Origin: Caldilineaceae bacterium
GTDB taxonomy: Bacteria; Chloroflexota; Anaerolineae; Caldilineales; Caldilineaceae
Direction: 5' to 3'
Assembly: GCA_020634755.1 (NCBI GenBank)
Contig: JACKBC010000044.1
Location: 1 to 57,346 of the forward strand
DNA length: 57,346 nucleotides
The notes beneath the pieces were generated by a model, which saw only the letters and a program-made list of their open reading frames with translations, was not told the origin of the DNA and did no database searches. Each line of letters begins with the position of its first letter. The stretch's first letter is position 1. Below are positions 1 to 8,204 of the stretch, one piece after another. The translations under genes and the position numbers were made by a program.

Positions 1-2228
1 TGCAACAGCGTCAACAAAGCTTGTGGCGCATTGGTCACGGGTAGATTCCCCGCCTGGTCCTTTTCGCTGGGACCGTGACAAGCGGGGCAAGTGCGAATCT
101 CGCCCGGTTGAAAAGTAAGCCAATAGCGTTCACGCACAATGCCGACGCCATCAGCATCGGTCAGTTGCCAGGTGAGCGCGCGCTGCGCCGGTACAAAGGC
201 CGCTATTGAGCCATCTGCTGCTACCGTCATGCGTCCGGTTGTGCTGTCGGCCTGGAGGTCAGCATTGGCCTGCCGCGCGGTTGGGTCGTGTAAATATTGG
301 GCAATGACGCGGCGTCCGGCCAACGGTTCGGTGTCGCAACAGCCGGTGAAACCGCGCAGTTGATCGCCCTGAAAAAATAGCAGGGCGGCCACATCATAGA
401 TGGCGCCGGGTTGGTTGGGATTGAGCGTCTCTACGCCATTGGGCACGCGCAAATTGAACGGCTGCTGAAAGTCAAAATCATCGCGCTCGGTCACGTTGCG
501 CACCACGGCCAGGGCCAAATTGTTCTGCACAAGATAGTTTTGCAGCGTCGCCAGATCAACGCCGGCCTGGATCACCATCTGCTGCTCGGGCGCGCCAAGC
601 GCTGGCGCGCGGGTCAGTGGCGGCGCCGGGCGGGCGCGCACTTCCACAGGGTTTAGCTCCCACAGAGCGCCATCATAGGTGATCAAGTCATCGGGCGACC
701 AGTAGCTCAGCGTCTTGGTGATGCCACTGGTAATGGCGGCGCTGGCGGCCCAATAGCCGTCCGCGCCTTGTGTCAACAGGTTGATCCGAAACTCATAGCT
801 CGAGTTGGTTACGTTATTGCCCGCTTCCTCCCCGCTATCCGCCGTGTGCACGGCCAGCAAGCCGCCATTGCTCAAAGGCAGCGGGTCGCGGAACAGCCCG
901 GGATGGTTGGGGTCATCGGTAGTGGTGCGCGTGGTCACATAGGTCACTTGAATGTGATCGGCATTCACGGTTGGCGGTGCATCCAGGCTGACGATAGCGC
1001 CGGCGGCGTGGGTGCCAAACTCCTGGGCATCGACGCCATAGTAGCGGCCGGGCGTCTGGCCATCCTCCTTGATTTGGAACATGTTGAGGATGGGGTTGGG
1101 GTTAAAGCGGTTGAGCTGTCCATAATAATCGACCAGATTGTCGTCATTGGTAAAGGTGCGCTCGATATAGCTGTGCAGTTCATGACGACCCAGATGGTTG
1201 AGGATTTCACCTTCAGTGCCATCCTGGTTGATCATCCAGGGAAAGAACTGATTAAAGTCGTGACCCTGCAAATTGGTTTCGACCAGCAGATCCTGGCGGC
1301 AGCCGCGCGGCTCGGGGAAGACTTCGCCGCGCACGCCCAGCGTATAGGCAGCGGTGGCCGTTTCATCGCTATAATTAAAGGTGCCATAGCGGTTGCCGGC
1401 ATCGTTACATTGATTGTCGCCCAGGCTGTCGTCATCATCGGCGTCGGCTTGCTGATCGCGCTGCATGTGGTCCCATTGGGTAAAGATCACGCGCCCAAAC
1501 GAATCGATGATGGGCGTAAAATCACCCGAGGGGGCGTGGTTGAGCAAGCGCAAGTCGCCAGTGGCCGGGTCAAGGCTCCACACGCCGCTGACAGTGGGCG
1601 CCAATTCATACTCATCCCGCTGCGGATAGAGGTGCGCCGCCCCGTCGCGCGGGCGATCTGAGGTGAAGATGATGCGGTCGTCGCTGCCGTAAATCGGGCT
1701 GACGTTGTTAAACGCGGCGGGTTGATTGGGCACCTTAGTGATCACCGGCGTCTGGTTTTGGCCCAAGCCCGTGATCTCATACATTTGCCAAACTGCATCT
1801 TGCACCGTGTAATCGTATTGCTTGGTGGGCGCGCCCAGGATCATGCTGAAGACAGCCTTGGTCCCGCTCCAATGGACTGCCGGATCGCGCACGGCAATGG
1901 CATTCGGCCCCGCTTGCAAGCCCGTGGCAATGCCATACCCGGCCGCCGCCGTGAGGTTTTTGAGCGCCCCGTCCGGATAGCGAATCCACAAATCCCCGCC
2001 GCGCCCCACCGCGTTCATTTGACCCAGATGGTTGCCAAAGGTGGAACCAATGGTCGTAAAATCGGCGACAATTGGCACTTGGGTGACAAAGAGGATGGGG
2101 TTGGCAAGGGTAAGCGTTTGGCTCGCAGGGGCCGCTTGTACGAACAGGGCAGCAGGTAGGTTTGAGAGCAACAAACAGATCAAGCTACAGAGGAGTGTGG
2201 TGCGTAAATGGCTAAAACGGTAGGACAT
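1..2228 (-). CDS. Exported PD40/beta-propeller-like protein with CxxCH heme motif, hydrazine synthase alpha-like (partial)
   Basis: Frame read from ATG at 2228 with no stop to the window edge (about 742 residues visible, C-terminus missing). AAGGTG sits 5 nt before the ATG. A signal peptide of about 32 residues (MSYRFSHLRTTLLCSL, then a hydrophobic run to AALFVQA) points to export. The middle has propeller-like strands such as IIFTSDRPRDG and VIFTQWD, and an acidic DADDDDSLGD loop that could bind calcium. Near the visible C-terminus, FQPGEIRTCPACHGPSEKD carries a CxxCH c-type heme attachment motif (codons at 75-89). This layout, TolB-like repeats then a single c-heme, resembles proteins annotated as hydrazine synthase alpha middle-domain-like in non-anammox bacteria; nothing here suggests hydrazine chemistry. 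Likely a periplasmic or extracellular electron-carrying or binding protein; the substrate is unknown. Plus-strand frames across it are shadows. Confidence 0.8.
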   Translation of the reverse strand, partial: MSYRFSHLRTTLLCSLICLLLSNLPAALFVQAAPASQTLTLANPILFVTQVPIVADFTTIGSTFGNHLGQMNAVGRGGDLWIRYPDGALKNLTAAAGYGIATGLQAGPNAIAVRDPAVHWSGTKAVFSMILGAPTKQYDYTVQDAVWQMYEITGLGQNQTPVITKVPNQPAAFNNVSPIYGSDDRIIFTSDRPRDGAAHLYPQRDEYELAPTVSGVWSLDPATGDLRLLNHAPSGDFTPIIDSFGRVIFTQWDHMQRDQQADADDDDSLGDNQCNDAGNRYGTFNYSDETATAAYTLGVRGEVFPEPRGCRQDLLVETNLQGHDFNQFFPWMINQDGTEGEILNHLGRHELHSYIERTFTNDDNLVDYYGQLNRFNPNPILNMFQIKEDGQTPGRYYGVDAQEFGTHAAGAIVSLDAPPTVNADHIQVTYVTTRTTTDDPNHPGLFRDPLPLSNGGLLAVHTADSGEEAGNNVTNSSYEFRINLLTQGADGYWAASAAITSGITKTLSYWSPDDLITYDGALWELNPVEVRARPAPPLTRAPALGAPEQQMVIQAGVDLATLQNYLVQNNLALAVVRNVTERDDFDFQQPFNLRVPNGVETLNPNQPGAIYDVAALLFFQGDQLRGFTGCCDTEPLAGRRVIAQYLHDPTARQANADLQADSTTGRMTVAADGSIAAFVPAQRALTWQLTDADGVGIVRERYWLTFQPGEIRTCPACHGPSEKDQAGNLPVTNAPQALLTLL

Positions 2229-2553
2229 GCTTTCACCTTCCATTTGAGAATATGTGTACAGACGTGCTGCATTACAATATCCCCATCAGTGTCAGAGTGG
2301 TAGCAAATTTTTGCCAAAAATTCGCCAAAATGGAGAACCGGAGATGTTGCGAAGAAAGGTGATCTAGTCCGCGGTTTGTATTATACCCAAGCCGGAGTAG
2401 ATGATACCATAATTATGTGAGGTGTGTGTATGAGTATTCAGGCGGGGGGCGCGGCCAATGTGCGTCGCATATGGGTCCACCAACATACTTGTCTCGGGTA
2501 AAGAATTATGCACACCCCTCAGTCATATAAACCTCAACAGCAGGTTCGCGTTT
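2229..2553. other. Intergenic gap with an imperfect inverted repeat
   Basis: No convincing coding frame. An imperfect inverted repeat, TGAGGTGTGTGTAT at 2418-2431 against ATGCACACCCCTCA at 2508-2521 (12 of 14 pair), sits in AT-rich sequence between two minus-strand genes. It could be part of a small hairpin element or a weak terminator of the creatininase gene. The promoter of the exported heme protein should lie toward 2230-2400 on the minus strand; I could not place it. Confidence 0.35.
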
Positions 2554-3357
2554 TTATACAGATGGCGTGCCGGACCGCGCAAAAAACTCATCTTGTAAGC
2601 GTTTGGCCTCAGTATCGGCTTTGATGGCGCGCACGGCCCGCACGACGGCAGCGGCCATTACATCGAGCATCTGCTCTCCAGCTTCGGCGGTGGCGTGGGC
2701 GGCGTTACCAGCATAGTGGGTGGGGTGGTCGGCATACCACCAGATGCCGGTCTGCACGCCGGCCTCTCGCAGATGCGCCAGCCGATTGCGCGCTTTGCCT
2801 TCATCGTCATCCGGCACCAGTTCCATATTCACCAAATCGGGACGCAGCGCCCGCATCATACTCGTTTCGCCGGGGCCGGCGTGGCCATCCTCTTCCCGCG
2901 GCCAGGGCAGCTGTAGCTCACTACCAAAGGCGGCAAAGAACGGATTGACCAGATAGACCACATAGTCGCTCGGCTTGTAGAGCTGCCGCATATTGTAAAA
3001 GGCAACCAGACCGTTGTTGCCGCCGTGCGCGTTGACAAACACAATCTTCTTGAGGCCGTTGCGGGCGATCTCGCGGCACACATTATCCAGCAGCTGGATC
3101 ATGAGATCGCCGTCGATGCTAATGGTACCGGCCAAGTGGCGCGCTTCGGGGATCTGGGTAAAGATATAATCGGGGAATAAGATAACCTTTTCCTGTGCGG
3201 CCACGCGCTCCAAAATGCCGCGCCCTTCATACATATCGGTACCCATGGGCAGGTGATGCCCATGACGCTCAACGACAGAGAGCGCAATCAGACAGACGCC
3301 TTCGCATTCGTCAACGGCTGCGACAAATTGGTCGCCGGTGAGTTCTTCCCAACGCAT
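2554..3357 (-). CDS. Creatininase-family amidohydrolase
   Basis: 267 residues from ATG at 3357, chosen because AAAGGAG lies 9 nt upstream and the protein then begins at the conserved MRWEELTG. The family hydrolyses cyclic amides or formamides (creatinine, formamidopyrimidines) using two metal ions. Family blocks are visible: VVERHGHHLPMGTDMYEG near residues 28-45 (metal-binding His and Asp), VNAHGGNNG near 110-118, and GHAGPGETSMMRALRPDLV near 158-176 (metal-binding Glu). Length matches the family. It is the only gene on its transcript visible here; the 88-bp dispersed repeat copy at 3382-3469 lies directly in its 5' leader. The substrate cannot be read from sequence; creatinine itself is only one option. 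Confidence 0.88.
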   Translation of the reverse strand: MRWEELTGDQFVAAVDECEGVCLIALSVVERHGHHLPMGTDMYEGRGILERVAAQEKVILFPDYIFTQIPEARHLAGTISIDGDLMIQLLDNVCREIARNGLKKIVFVNAHGGNNGLVAFYNMRQLYKPSDYVVYLVNPFFAAFGSELQLPWPREEDGHAGPGETSMMRALRPDLVNMELVPDDDEGKARNRLAHLREAGVQTGIWWYADHPTHYAGNAAHATAEAGEQMLDVMAAAVVRAVRAIKADTEAKRLQDEFFARSGTPSV

Positions 3358-3381
3358 GATGTGATTCTCCTTTGCGGTAAT

Positions 3382-3469
3382 ATCAGCAGATCGCCACGAC
3401 ACGAGATGGGGCCGGATTCACAAATCGAGACCGATGCCCGACCCGTCAACAGCGTTGCGATGTACTGAA
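3382..3469 (+). repeat. 88-bp dispersed element, copy A
   Basis: One of three copies of exactly 88 bp (others 4838-4925 and 8205-8292). Shared blocks include CAG(C/T)AGATCGC at the left end, a GGATT(C/T)A core, and a right end with GTTGCG then ACTGA. The two ends are imperfect inverted repeats of about 16 bp. This copy is the most diverged and sits 25 nt upstream of the creatininase start. Confidence 0.75.
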
Positions 3470-3656
3470 CATAAGATTTGTTGGTCAACTAGGGGAAAAT
3501 GGCGCTGCGGCCTATTTTACCATTGACACGCAATTGCGCTGAATACGCAAATGGTTTCAGCACAATTCTGCCATTTATGCACTCAATTGCTGCTCTTGGT
3601 ATAATCAACGCGAGCACCGTAACTCATTTCTCCCCTCGTTAACCAAAGGAAACCAT

Positions 3657-4592
3657 ATGAACGCCAATTCCATACGCTATCTGGACGACGGTACGGTTGA
3701 ACTCATTGACATCAAGATCGGCGACCCCGCCGACAATGAAGTGCAGGTGCAGGGCGGCGCGTGCGGCATCTGCTCGTGGGATATTGCCACGGCCAAGCTG
3801 GGCAGCAAAATGAATCCCAAAGCGCCGGCTGGGCACGAAGGCGTTGGCTACGTGGCCAAAGTTGGCCGCAACGTCAAAGGGTTGCGCGAAGGGGATCGGG
3901 TGGCGGGCGGCGGCTTTGCCTCTCTGCGGAATTTGGCAGCCGAACGCGTCTACAAAATTCCCGATTCCTCGCTGGCCGATGAATATTGGATCGTCGAGCC
4001 GGTATCCTGCGCCGTAACCGGGCTCGATCATTGTCGCATACAGCCGGGTCACCGCGTCGCCGTGATTGGGGCTGGCTTTATGGGGCTGCTGATTCTGCAA
4101 GGGCTGCTGCACTCGCCCATTGAGCAGCTGGTCGCCATTGACATTGCCCAAAATCGGCTCGATTTGGCGCAGAAGCTGGGCGTTCCCGAAGTTCGCAACA
4201 GCGCCACGGCGGATCGGGAAGAGCTGGTACAAAGCCTGAAAGCCCGCGACTATGACGTGGTAGTTGATACATCAGGCAGTCAGGCCGGGTTGGATATGGC
4301 CACGGACATTGTGCGGCGGGGTGGGTTGATCAATCTCTTTGGCTGGCTCAAGGGCAGCAGCGCGGCGTTTGACCCCACAAAATGGCATCTCGGCGGCTTT
4401 ACGGTCGTCAACTCTTCGCCTTCCTCCAGATTGCGCGATCCGTTCCCAGCGGCCATTCGGCTGATTCACCAAGGCATTATTGATCTGCGGCCACTGGTTA
4501 CGCATGTGGAGGCGCTCAATAACTATCCCGCCTTGATGCAGACCATTGTGGCCGGCGATTCCAGCTATGTCAAAGGCGTGGTGACGTTGTAA
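3657..4592 (+). CDS. Zinc-dependent medium-chain dehydrogenase/reductase
   Basis: 311 residues; ATG at 3657 preceded by AAAGGA 6 nt upstream, and TATAAT at 3599-3604 is a plausible -10. Oxidises an alcohol or polyol with NAD(P). The N-terminal GroES-like half has CGICSWD (residues 36-42; Cys39 the likely catalytic zinc ligand), AGHEGVGYV (His60, Glu61) and EPVSCAVTGLDH. The Rossmann half has AVIGAGFMGLL. The four-cysteine structural-zinc lobe typical of larger alcohol dehydrogenases is absent (the stretch GGGFASLRNLAAERVYKIP replaces it), so only a catalytic zinc is expected; this resembles the threonine/sorbitol dehydrogenase-like branch with a shortened lobe. Stands alone; a mini-element follows at 4617. 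Substrate unknown. Confidence 0.85.
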   Translation: MNANSIRYLDDGTVELIDIKIGDPADNEVQVQGGACGICSWDIATAKLGSKMNPKAPAGHEGVGYVAKVGRNVKGLREGDRVAGGGFASLRNLAAERVYKIPDSSLADEYWIVEPVSCAVTGLDHCRIQPGHRVAVIGAGFMGLLILQGLLHSPIEQLVAIDIAQNRLDLAQKLGVPEVRNSATADREELVQSLKARDYDVVVDTSGSQAGLDMATDIVRRGGLINLFGWLKGSSAAFDPTKWHLGGFTVVNSSPSSRLRDPFPAAIRLIHQGIIDLRPLVTHVEALNNYPALMQTIVAGDSSYVKGVVTL

Positions 4593-4606
4593 TTGCATGG
4601 TGCGGA

Positions 4607-4779
4607 ACAAATTTCATAGGGCCATCGCGAACTTCGTAATCGCAACGGATAAATCCGGCAGCTCACAATGAAAAGCCGCCGCAGCGGCTAAATGGCAAGC
4701 GGTTGAGACCGCTTTTCCGTGTCAACTGCGGGTTTTAACCCTACATTTTTAAGGTACGCGATGGCCCTAACAAATTTCA
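4607..4779. mobile_element. 153-bp MITE-like element with 10-bp target duplication
   Basis: The element is 4617-4769. Its ends are perfect 13-bp inverted repeats, TAGGGCCATCGCG (4617-4629) and CGCGATGGCCCTA (4757-4769). It is flanked by the direct repeat ACAAATTTCA at 4607-4616 and 4770-4779, a 10-bp target site duplication. Inside are two hairpins, AGCCG/CGGCT and AAGCGG-TTGAGA-CCGCTT. There is no coding capacity, so movement would need a transposase supplied in trans. Confidence 0.85.
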
Positions 4780-4788
4780 AGCCGCCTA

Positions 4789-4818
4789 TTGACTTGGCCC
4801 CCAAAATTATGCTACACT
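4789..4818 (+). promoter_or_regulatory. Sigma70-type promoter for the T-box/AspRS transcript
   Basis: TTGACT (4789-4794), 18-bp spacer, TACACT (4813-4818) with an upstream TG (TGC-TACACT, extended -10). Transcription would run through the 88-bp element and the T-box leader into the AspRS gene. Confidence 0.55.
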
Positions 4819-4837
4819 GGCACACGTTGAATTTGCG

Positions 4838-4925
4838 GTCAGCAGATCGCAACAGCATGCGATAGAGCTGGATTTACTCAACGTGACCGACTGCTCGATC
4901 GCCAACACCGTTGCGGTGTACTGAC
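4838..4925 (+). repeat. 88-bp dispersed element, copy B
   Basis: Second 88-bp copy. The left half can fold as ATCGC-aacagcat-GCGAT and the right half as ACACCG-TTG-CGGTGT. It lies just downstream of the predicted promoter, so it would form the 5' end of the AspRS leader RNA upstream of the T-box. Confidence 0.75.
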
Positions 4926-4926
4926 A

Positions 4927-4977
4927 ATGACTTACGCGTTTCTTGTCAGCTCATGCTGACGCCCAGTTGGCGTAAGT
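4927..4977. repeat. Small hairpin element with GACTTACGC ends
   Basis: GACTTACGC and GCGTAAGTC form perfect 9-bp terminal inverted repeats around an internal hairpin, GTCAGC-tcat-GCTGAC. The ends match those of the 86-bp elements at 11958 and 46494, so this may be a shortened relative. No target duplication is visible. Confidence 0.5.
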
Positions 4978-5005
4978 CCTGTTGCCAACATTTCATAAAG
5001 TCAAC

Positions 5006-5391
5006 AGCTTTGACGGGGACATATCCTCCGCACACCTTTGTGTACAGAGAGCGGGGCATTTGCTGAAAGCACCGCCACAACCCGCGGATGATGACACCCC
5101 TGAGCTAACCGGGGAACGCTGACCAACGTCAGCCAGTAGTCGGTTTCCGGAAGCGCCGGTTACAGCGCTGCGGTTTCTCTTGCCCGCTCTGTATCAAATT
5201 GAGCGCCCATCCGTAACTTTGGTTGTGCTTTGTGTGGCTTTGTCGAGTGACAAAAGTCGCTACCGAGATTTACGGACAGCCACGGCAGCACGTGCAAGAA
5301 AGACCGACAGAGGCTTGCCGTTGCAAGCAAATGGTGGTGGTACCACGAAGGTGATAAACCCTCGTCCTCCAAGTGAGGATGGGGGTTTTTT
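5006..5391 (+). promoter_or_regulatory. T-box riboswitch, probable Asp (GAC) specifier
   Basis: Stem I begins near 5006 (AGCT then GGGG pairing with CCCC-TGAGCT at 5097-5106). The conserved distal features AGAGAG and GCTGAAA follow, and TCCGC/GCGGA closes the stem above the specifier loop. The 3' side of that loop reads TGATGACA, placing GAC (Asp) at 5093-5095 followed by A, as T-box specifiers are. The T-box itself, GGTGGTACCACG, is at 5336-5347, and a Rho-independent terminator follows at 5359-5391. Uncharged tRNA-Asp should stabilise the antiterminator and allow transcription of the AspRS gene. Stems II and III were not modelled. Confidence 0.85.
5359..5391 (+). terminator. T-box-controlled intrinsic terminator
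   Basis: An 11-bp stem, CCCTCGTCCTC (5359-5369) with GAGGATGGGGG (5375-5385; two G-U pairs), a 5-nt loop, then six T (5386-5391). This is the terminator alternative of the T-box leader. Confidence 0.85.
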
Positions 5392-5396
5392 GTTTG

Positions 5397-5420
5397 GTCA
5401 GGAACACGTTTGTTCCTGAC
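5397..5420 (+). other. Perfect leader hairpin after the T-box terminator
   Basis: GTCAGGAACA (5397-5406), loop CGTT, TGTTCCTGAC (5411-5420): a perfect 10-bp hairpin 6 nt after the terminator's T-run. There is no U-tract of note (TCTTTAG follows). Further down, TGGACCTGC near 5480 can pair with GCAGGTCC near 5520. The role is unknown; RNA stability or processing is possible. Confidence 0.5.
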
Positions 5421-5623
5421 TCTTTAGAAAGGCCGAAACGAAGATGCAGGATAAAGATTCATAGGAAGACGCTTGCCCGGTTGGACCTGCGCAGGCGCTC
5501 TTCCGTAAACAACGGGGTGCAGGTCCGGAAAAACCTATCTGATAACTGGTTGATTGGGTGATTGGTTCATTGGTACATCCCAGACCCGATTCACGCAATC
5601 AGCAATTTTTAGGAGCGCACAAT

Positions 5624-7003
5624 ATGCAAACGAGATTAGAAGATCCACCACAACAAACGGACAGAGTTGAAGCCATTGAACACACGCGCAGCACTGAGCT
5701 TGGTCAGCACGTGGGTGAGCGCGTGTACGTGCAGGGCTGGCTGCACAATGTGCGCCGGCTGGGCGGCGTCAATTTTGTGGTGGTGCGGGATGGCTGGGGC
5801 ACGGTGCAGGCAGTGACGGAGAGCGAGGACGACTTGGCGCCGCTGCGTCAAGGTGAACGCGAAGTGCAGCCCGAAAGTATCGTGCGGCTGACGGGTATGG
5901 TCACCGCTACACCGCAAGCCCCCGGCGGCTATGAGCTGCTGCAACCACAGCTTGAAATCATGGCGCCGGTGTGGGAACCGCTGCCGGTATTGATTAGCAA
6001 GCGTGAAGTCAAGGCCAGCCTGACCAATATGCTGGATCACGCGGTGACGGTCAATCGCCACCCGCAGCGGCGGGCCGTTTTTCGGTTGGCGGCGGCGGTA
6101 ATGGCGGCTTTTCGCGAATATCTACACGGCCGTCATTTTACCGAAATTCAGACGCCCAAAATTGTGGCGTCGGCCACTGAAAGCGGCGCCAATGTCTTCA
6201 AGCTGGACTACTTTGGCGACGCGGCCTATTTGGCCCAAAGCCCCCAATTCTATAAGCAGATCATGGTGGGCGTCTTCGAGCGGGTATATGAGGTGGGGCC
6301 AGTGTTTCGGGCAGAACCGCACGACACGGCGCGCCACATCAATGAATATGTGAGTCTAGATGCCGAGTTTGGCTTTATTGAAAATCACTTTACGGTGCTG
6401 GCCATGCTGCGCGATGTGCTGGCGCACATTTTCGCCCAATTGGAAGAACGCTGTGGCGCAGAATTGACGTTGCTCCAAGCGCGGCTGCCGGTCATGCCGG
6501 CGCAGGTGCCGCACATTCATTTTGCCGAGGCCAAAACGCTCATCCACCAGCGGCACGGCCACGAGGTTGGCTACATGGATGAACGCGCGGAGCCGGACCT
6601 ATCGCCACAGGAAGAGCGCTGGCTGGGGGCGTGGGCGCAACAGGAATTTGGCAGCGACTTTTTAGCCGTGACCGGATACCCCATGCGCAAACGACCCTTT
6701 TATACGCACGCTGACCCGACGCGGCCCGCCTATTCCAATTCGTTTGACCTGCTCTTCCGGGGGCTGGAATTGGTGACCGGCGGCCAGCGGCTACATCTCT
6801 ATGCGGACTATCTCAATGCGCTGGCGACGGCCAATCTACCGACGCAGCCATTTGAGAGCTATCTGGAAGCATTTCGCTATGGCATGCCGCCGCATGGCGG
6901 GTTCGCCATTGGGCTGGAGCGGCTGCTCATGCAGCTCCTGGATGTGCCCAACCTGCGGCTCACCACGCTCTTCCCACGCGATCTAAATCGCGTGGCTCCA
7001 TAA
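5624..7003 (+). CDS. aspS: Aspartate--tRNA(Asp/Asn) ligase, archaeal-type, probably non-discriminating
   Basis: 459 residues from ATG at 5624, chosen because AGGAG lies 8 nt upstream and the OB-fold then starts normally; a longer in-frame reading has no ribosome site. Charges tRNA-Asp with Asp, and in the non-discriminating form also tRNA-Asn, leaving GatCAB to amidate the product. An N-terminal OB anticodon-binding domain (VYVQGWLHNVRRLGG) is followed by a class II core: motif 2 FRAEPHDTARHINEYVSLD and motif 3 GGFAIGLERLLMQLL ending FPRDLNR. It lacks the bacterial insertion domain, so it is the short archaeal/AspRS2 type. The His in GWLHN and the Pro in APGG agree with non-discriminating enzymes as I recall them. 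Expression is T-box controlled. gatCAB is not in the window. Confidence 0.9.
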   Translation: MQTRLEDPPQQTDRVEAIEHTRSTELGQHVGERVYVQGWLHNVRRLGGVNFVVVRDGWGTVQAVTESEDDLAPLRQGEREVQPESIVRLTGMVTATPQAPGGYELLQPQLEIMAPVWEPLPVLISKREVKASLTNMLDHAVTVNRHPQRRAVFRLAAAVMAAFREYLHGRHFTEIQTPKIVASATESGANVFKLDYFGDAAYLAQSPQFYKQIMVGVFERVYEVGPVFRAEPHDTARHINEYVSLDAEFGFIENHFTVLAMLRDVLAHIFAQLEERCGAELTLLQARLPVMPAQVPHIHFAEAKTLIHQRHGHEVGYMDERAEPDLSPQEERWLGAWAQQEFGSDFLAVTGYPMRKRPFYTHADPTRPAYSNSFDLLFRGLELVTGGQRLHLYADYLNALATANLPTQPFESYLEAFRYGMPPHGGFAIGLERLLMQLLDVPNLRLTTLFPRDLNRVAP

Positions 7004-7022
7004 CATAGGTCCCAAAAACCAC

Positions 7023-7059
7023 GGCGCCCGCGTGTCGCAAAAAGCGTTACGCGGGCGCC
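7023..7059 (-). terminator. Intrinsic terminator of the stress-protein gene (convergent junction)
   Basis: A perfect 11-bp stem, GGCGCCCGCGT (7023-7033) with ACGCGGGCGCC (7049-7059). On the minus strand the stem is followed by GTGGTTTTT, so it suits the converging gene at 7082-8059. It may also slow transcription from the AspRS side. Confidence 0.65.
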
Positions 7060-7081
7060 ATGACCAGTTTGATAATCAGCT

Positions 7082-8059
7082 CTATGCAGGTTCTGCCTGC
7101 ATATCGAGCACGGGGGCTGAAGCTTTAAGAACTTCGGCATCTTCCACTTTTACTTTTTGGATGCCGCGCATCAGTAAGAGCGGACACGGGGCGCCGTGCA
7201 GCACTTTGGCCGCTATGCTCCCATAGGCCCACCGCGAATAACCAGAGCGACCGTGCGAACTCATGACAATTAGGTCGATCTTGTCGGCCGCGGCGCGATC
7301 CAAAATGGCTTTGCCTGGCTCACCCGTCACAATCTCAGACGAGCTATGCACCTGCGCCATATGCAGGCGATCGCCCATGTTTGCCAGATAGTTGCGGGCA
7401 TTGGCCATGCGGTTGGTTTCATACGACTCGCTCGGCAAATAGGTCTGGTCCAAAAGCTGCTGATCGAGATACGTTAACTGCTGGAGCACATGGAGCATCA
7501 GCACATCCGCGTTGGTTTGTCGGGCCACATTCTCGGCTAGCGGCAAGGCCTGCTCGGCCAAATCGGACCCGTCCAACGGCAGCAGAATGTGATTGACCGC
7601 ATAAGGCGTGCTTAGATCCAGATCCGCACGCAGCAGCAAGATGGGCTGATCCGCCGTGCGTATGACACGGTCGGCCACGCTCCCCAGCATCCAACGCGAA
7701 AAGCCGGTGCGGCCGTGCGTAGTCATGGCGATCAGATCGCACTGCTCGTGGGTAGCCACATCAGAAATGCACTGGGCGGCATCTCCATGCAGCAGGTGTG
7801 TGCTCACCCGATAACCCTCGTTTTGCAGCCGTTCCTGAATCCCGGCCAAATATTCACGGAAGCCTTGTTCAATATCTTCCATCAGGCGCGAAATCAGCAG
7901 CGGTTCATCAGAGGCCATGGCGTATGTATACATACTGGGCTCAATGGCGCCGACGAGCAGCAGCTCCACCTCTTTGTTCCTGGCAAACTGAGGGAGGTAA
8001 TGCAACACACGCTCCGCTAATGGCGAAGTATCCAAAGGAATAAGAATTTTGTGAAACAT
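7082..8059 (-). CDS. Tandem universal stress protein (two UspA domains)
   Basis: 325 residues from ATG at 8059; AGGAGG lies 6 nt upstream and the protein starts at MFHKILIPLDTSPLAERVL, the normal UspA start. Two UspA alpha/beta domains occupy about residues 1-150 and 160-310. Each ends in the ATP-binding pattern G-x2-G-x9-G(S): MTTHGRTGFSRWMLGSVADR and MSSHGRSGYSRWAYGSIAAK. A cytoplasmic nucleotide-binding protein linked in this family to stress and energy state; no enzymatic output can be inferred. Transcribed alone toward the convergent AspRS gene, with an intrinsic terminator at the junction. The 88-bp repeat copy C lies about 145 bp upstream of the start, in the leader or promoter region. 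Confidence 0.92.
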   Translation of the reverse strand: MFHKILIPLDTSPLAERVLHYLPQFARNKEVELLLVGAIEPSMYTYAMASDEPLLISRLMEDIEQGFREYLAGIQERLQNEGYRVSTHLLHGDAAQCISDVATHEQCDLIAMTTHGRTGFSRWMLGSVADRVIRTADQPILLLRADLDLSTPYAVNHILLPLDGSDLAEQALPLAENVARQTNADVLMLHVLQQLTYLDQQLLDQTYLPSESYETNRMANARNYLANMGDRLHMAQVHSSSEIVTGEPGKAILDRAAADKIDLIVMSSHGRSGYSRWAYGSIAAKVLHGAPCPLLLMRGIQKVKVEDAEVLKASAPVLDMQAEPA

Positions 8060-8204
8060 AAATAACCTCCTGCTCGAAAATATGTCCAAGAAGCTCATTG
8101 GGGCCGGCTTGGCCAGATAGTGCTGCGCTGGCCCCAATAAACGCTGCGGCATATTGATGGTATCTCTCGCATCTATGTGGCATTTCAGTAACGCTTTGGC
8201 AATA

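Noticed and set aside
768..1661. Plus-strand open frame of 297 codons
   Set aside because: Antisense shadow of the exported heme protein; it lacks family motifs, while the minus-strand reading gives a signal peptide and CxxCH.
1..2228. A true hydrazine synthase or anammox locus
   Set aside because: Only a distant architecture match; no beta/gamma subunits or other anammox genes are seen.
5558..5623. Extended N-terminus of the AspRS
   Set aside because: No ribosome site, and AGGAG lies directly before ATG at 5624.
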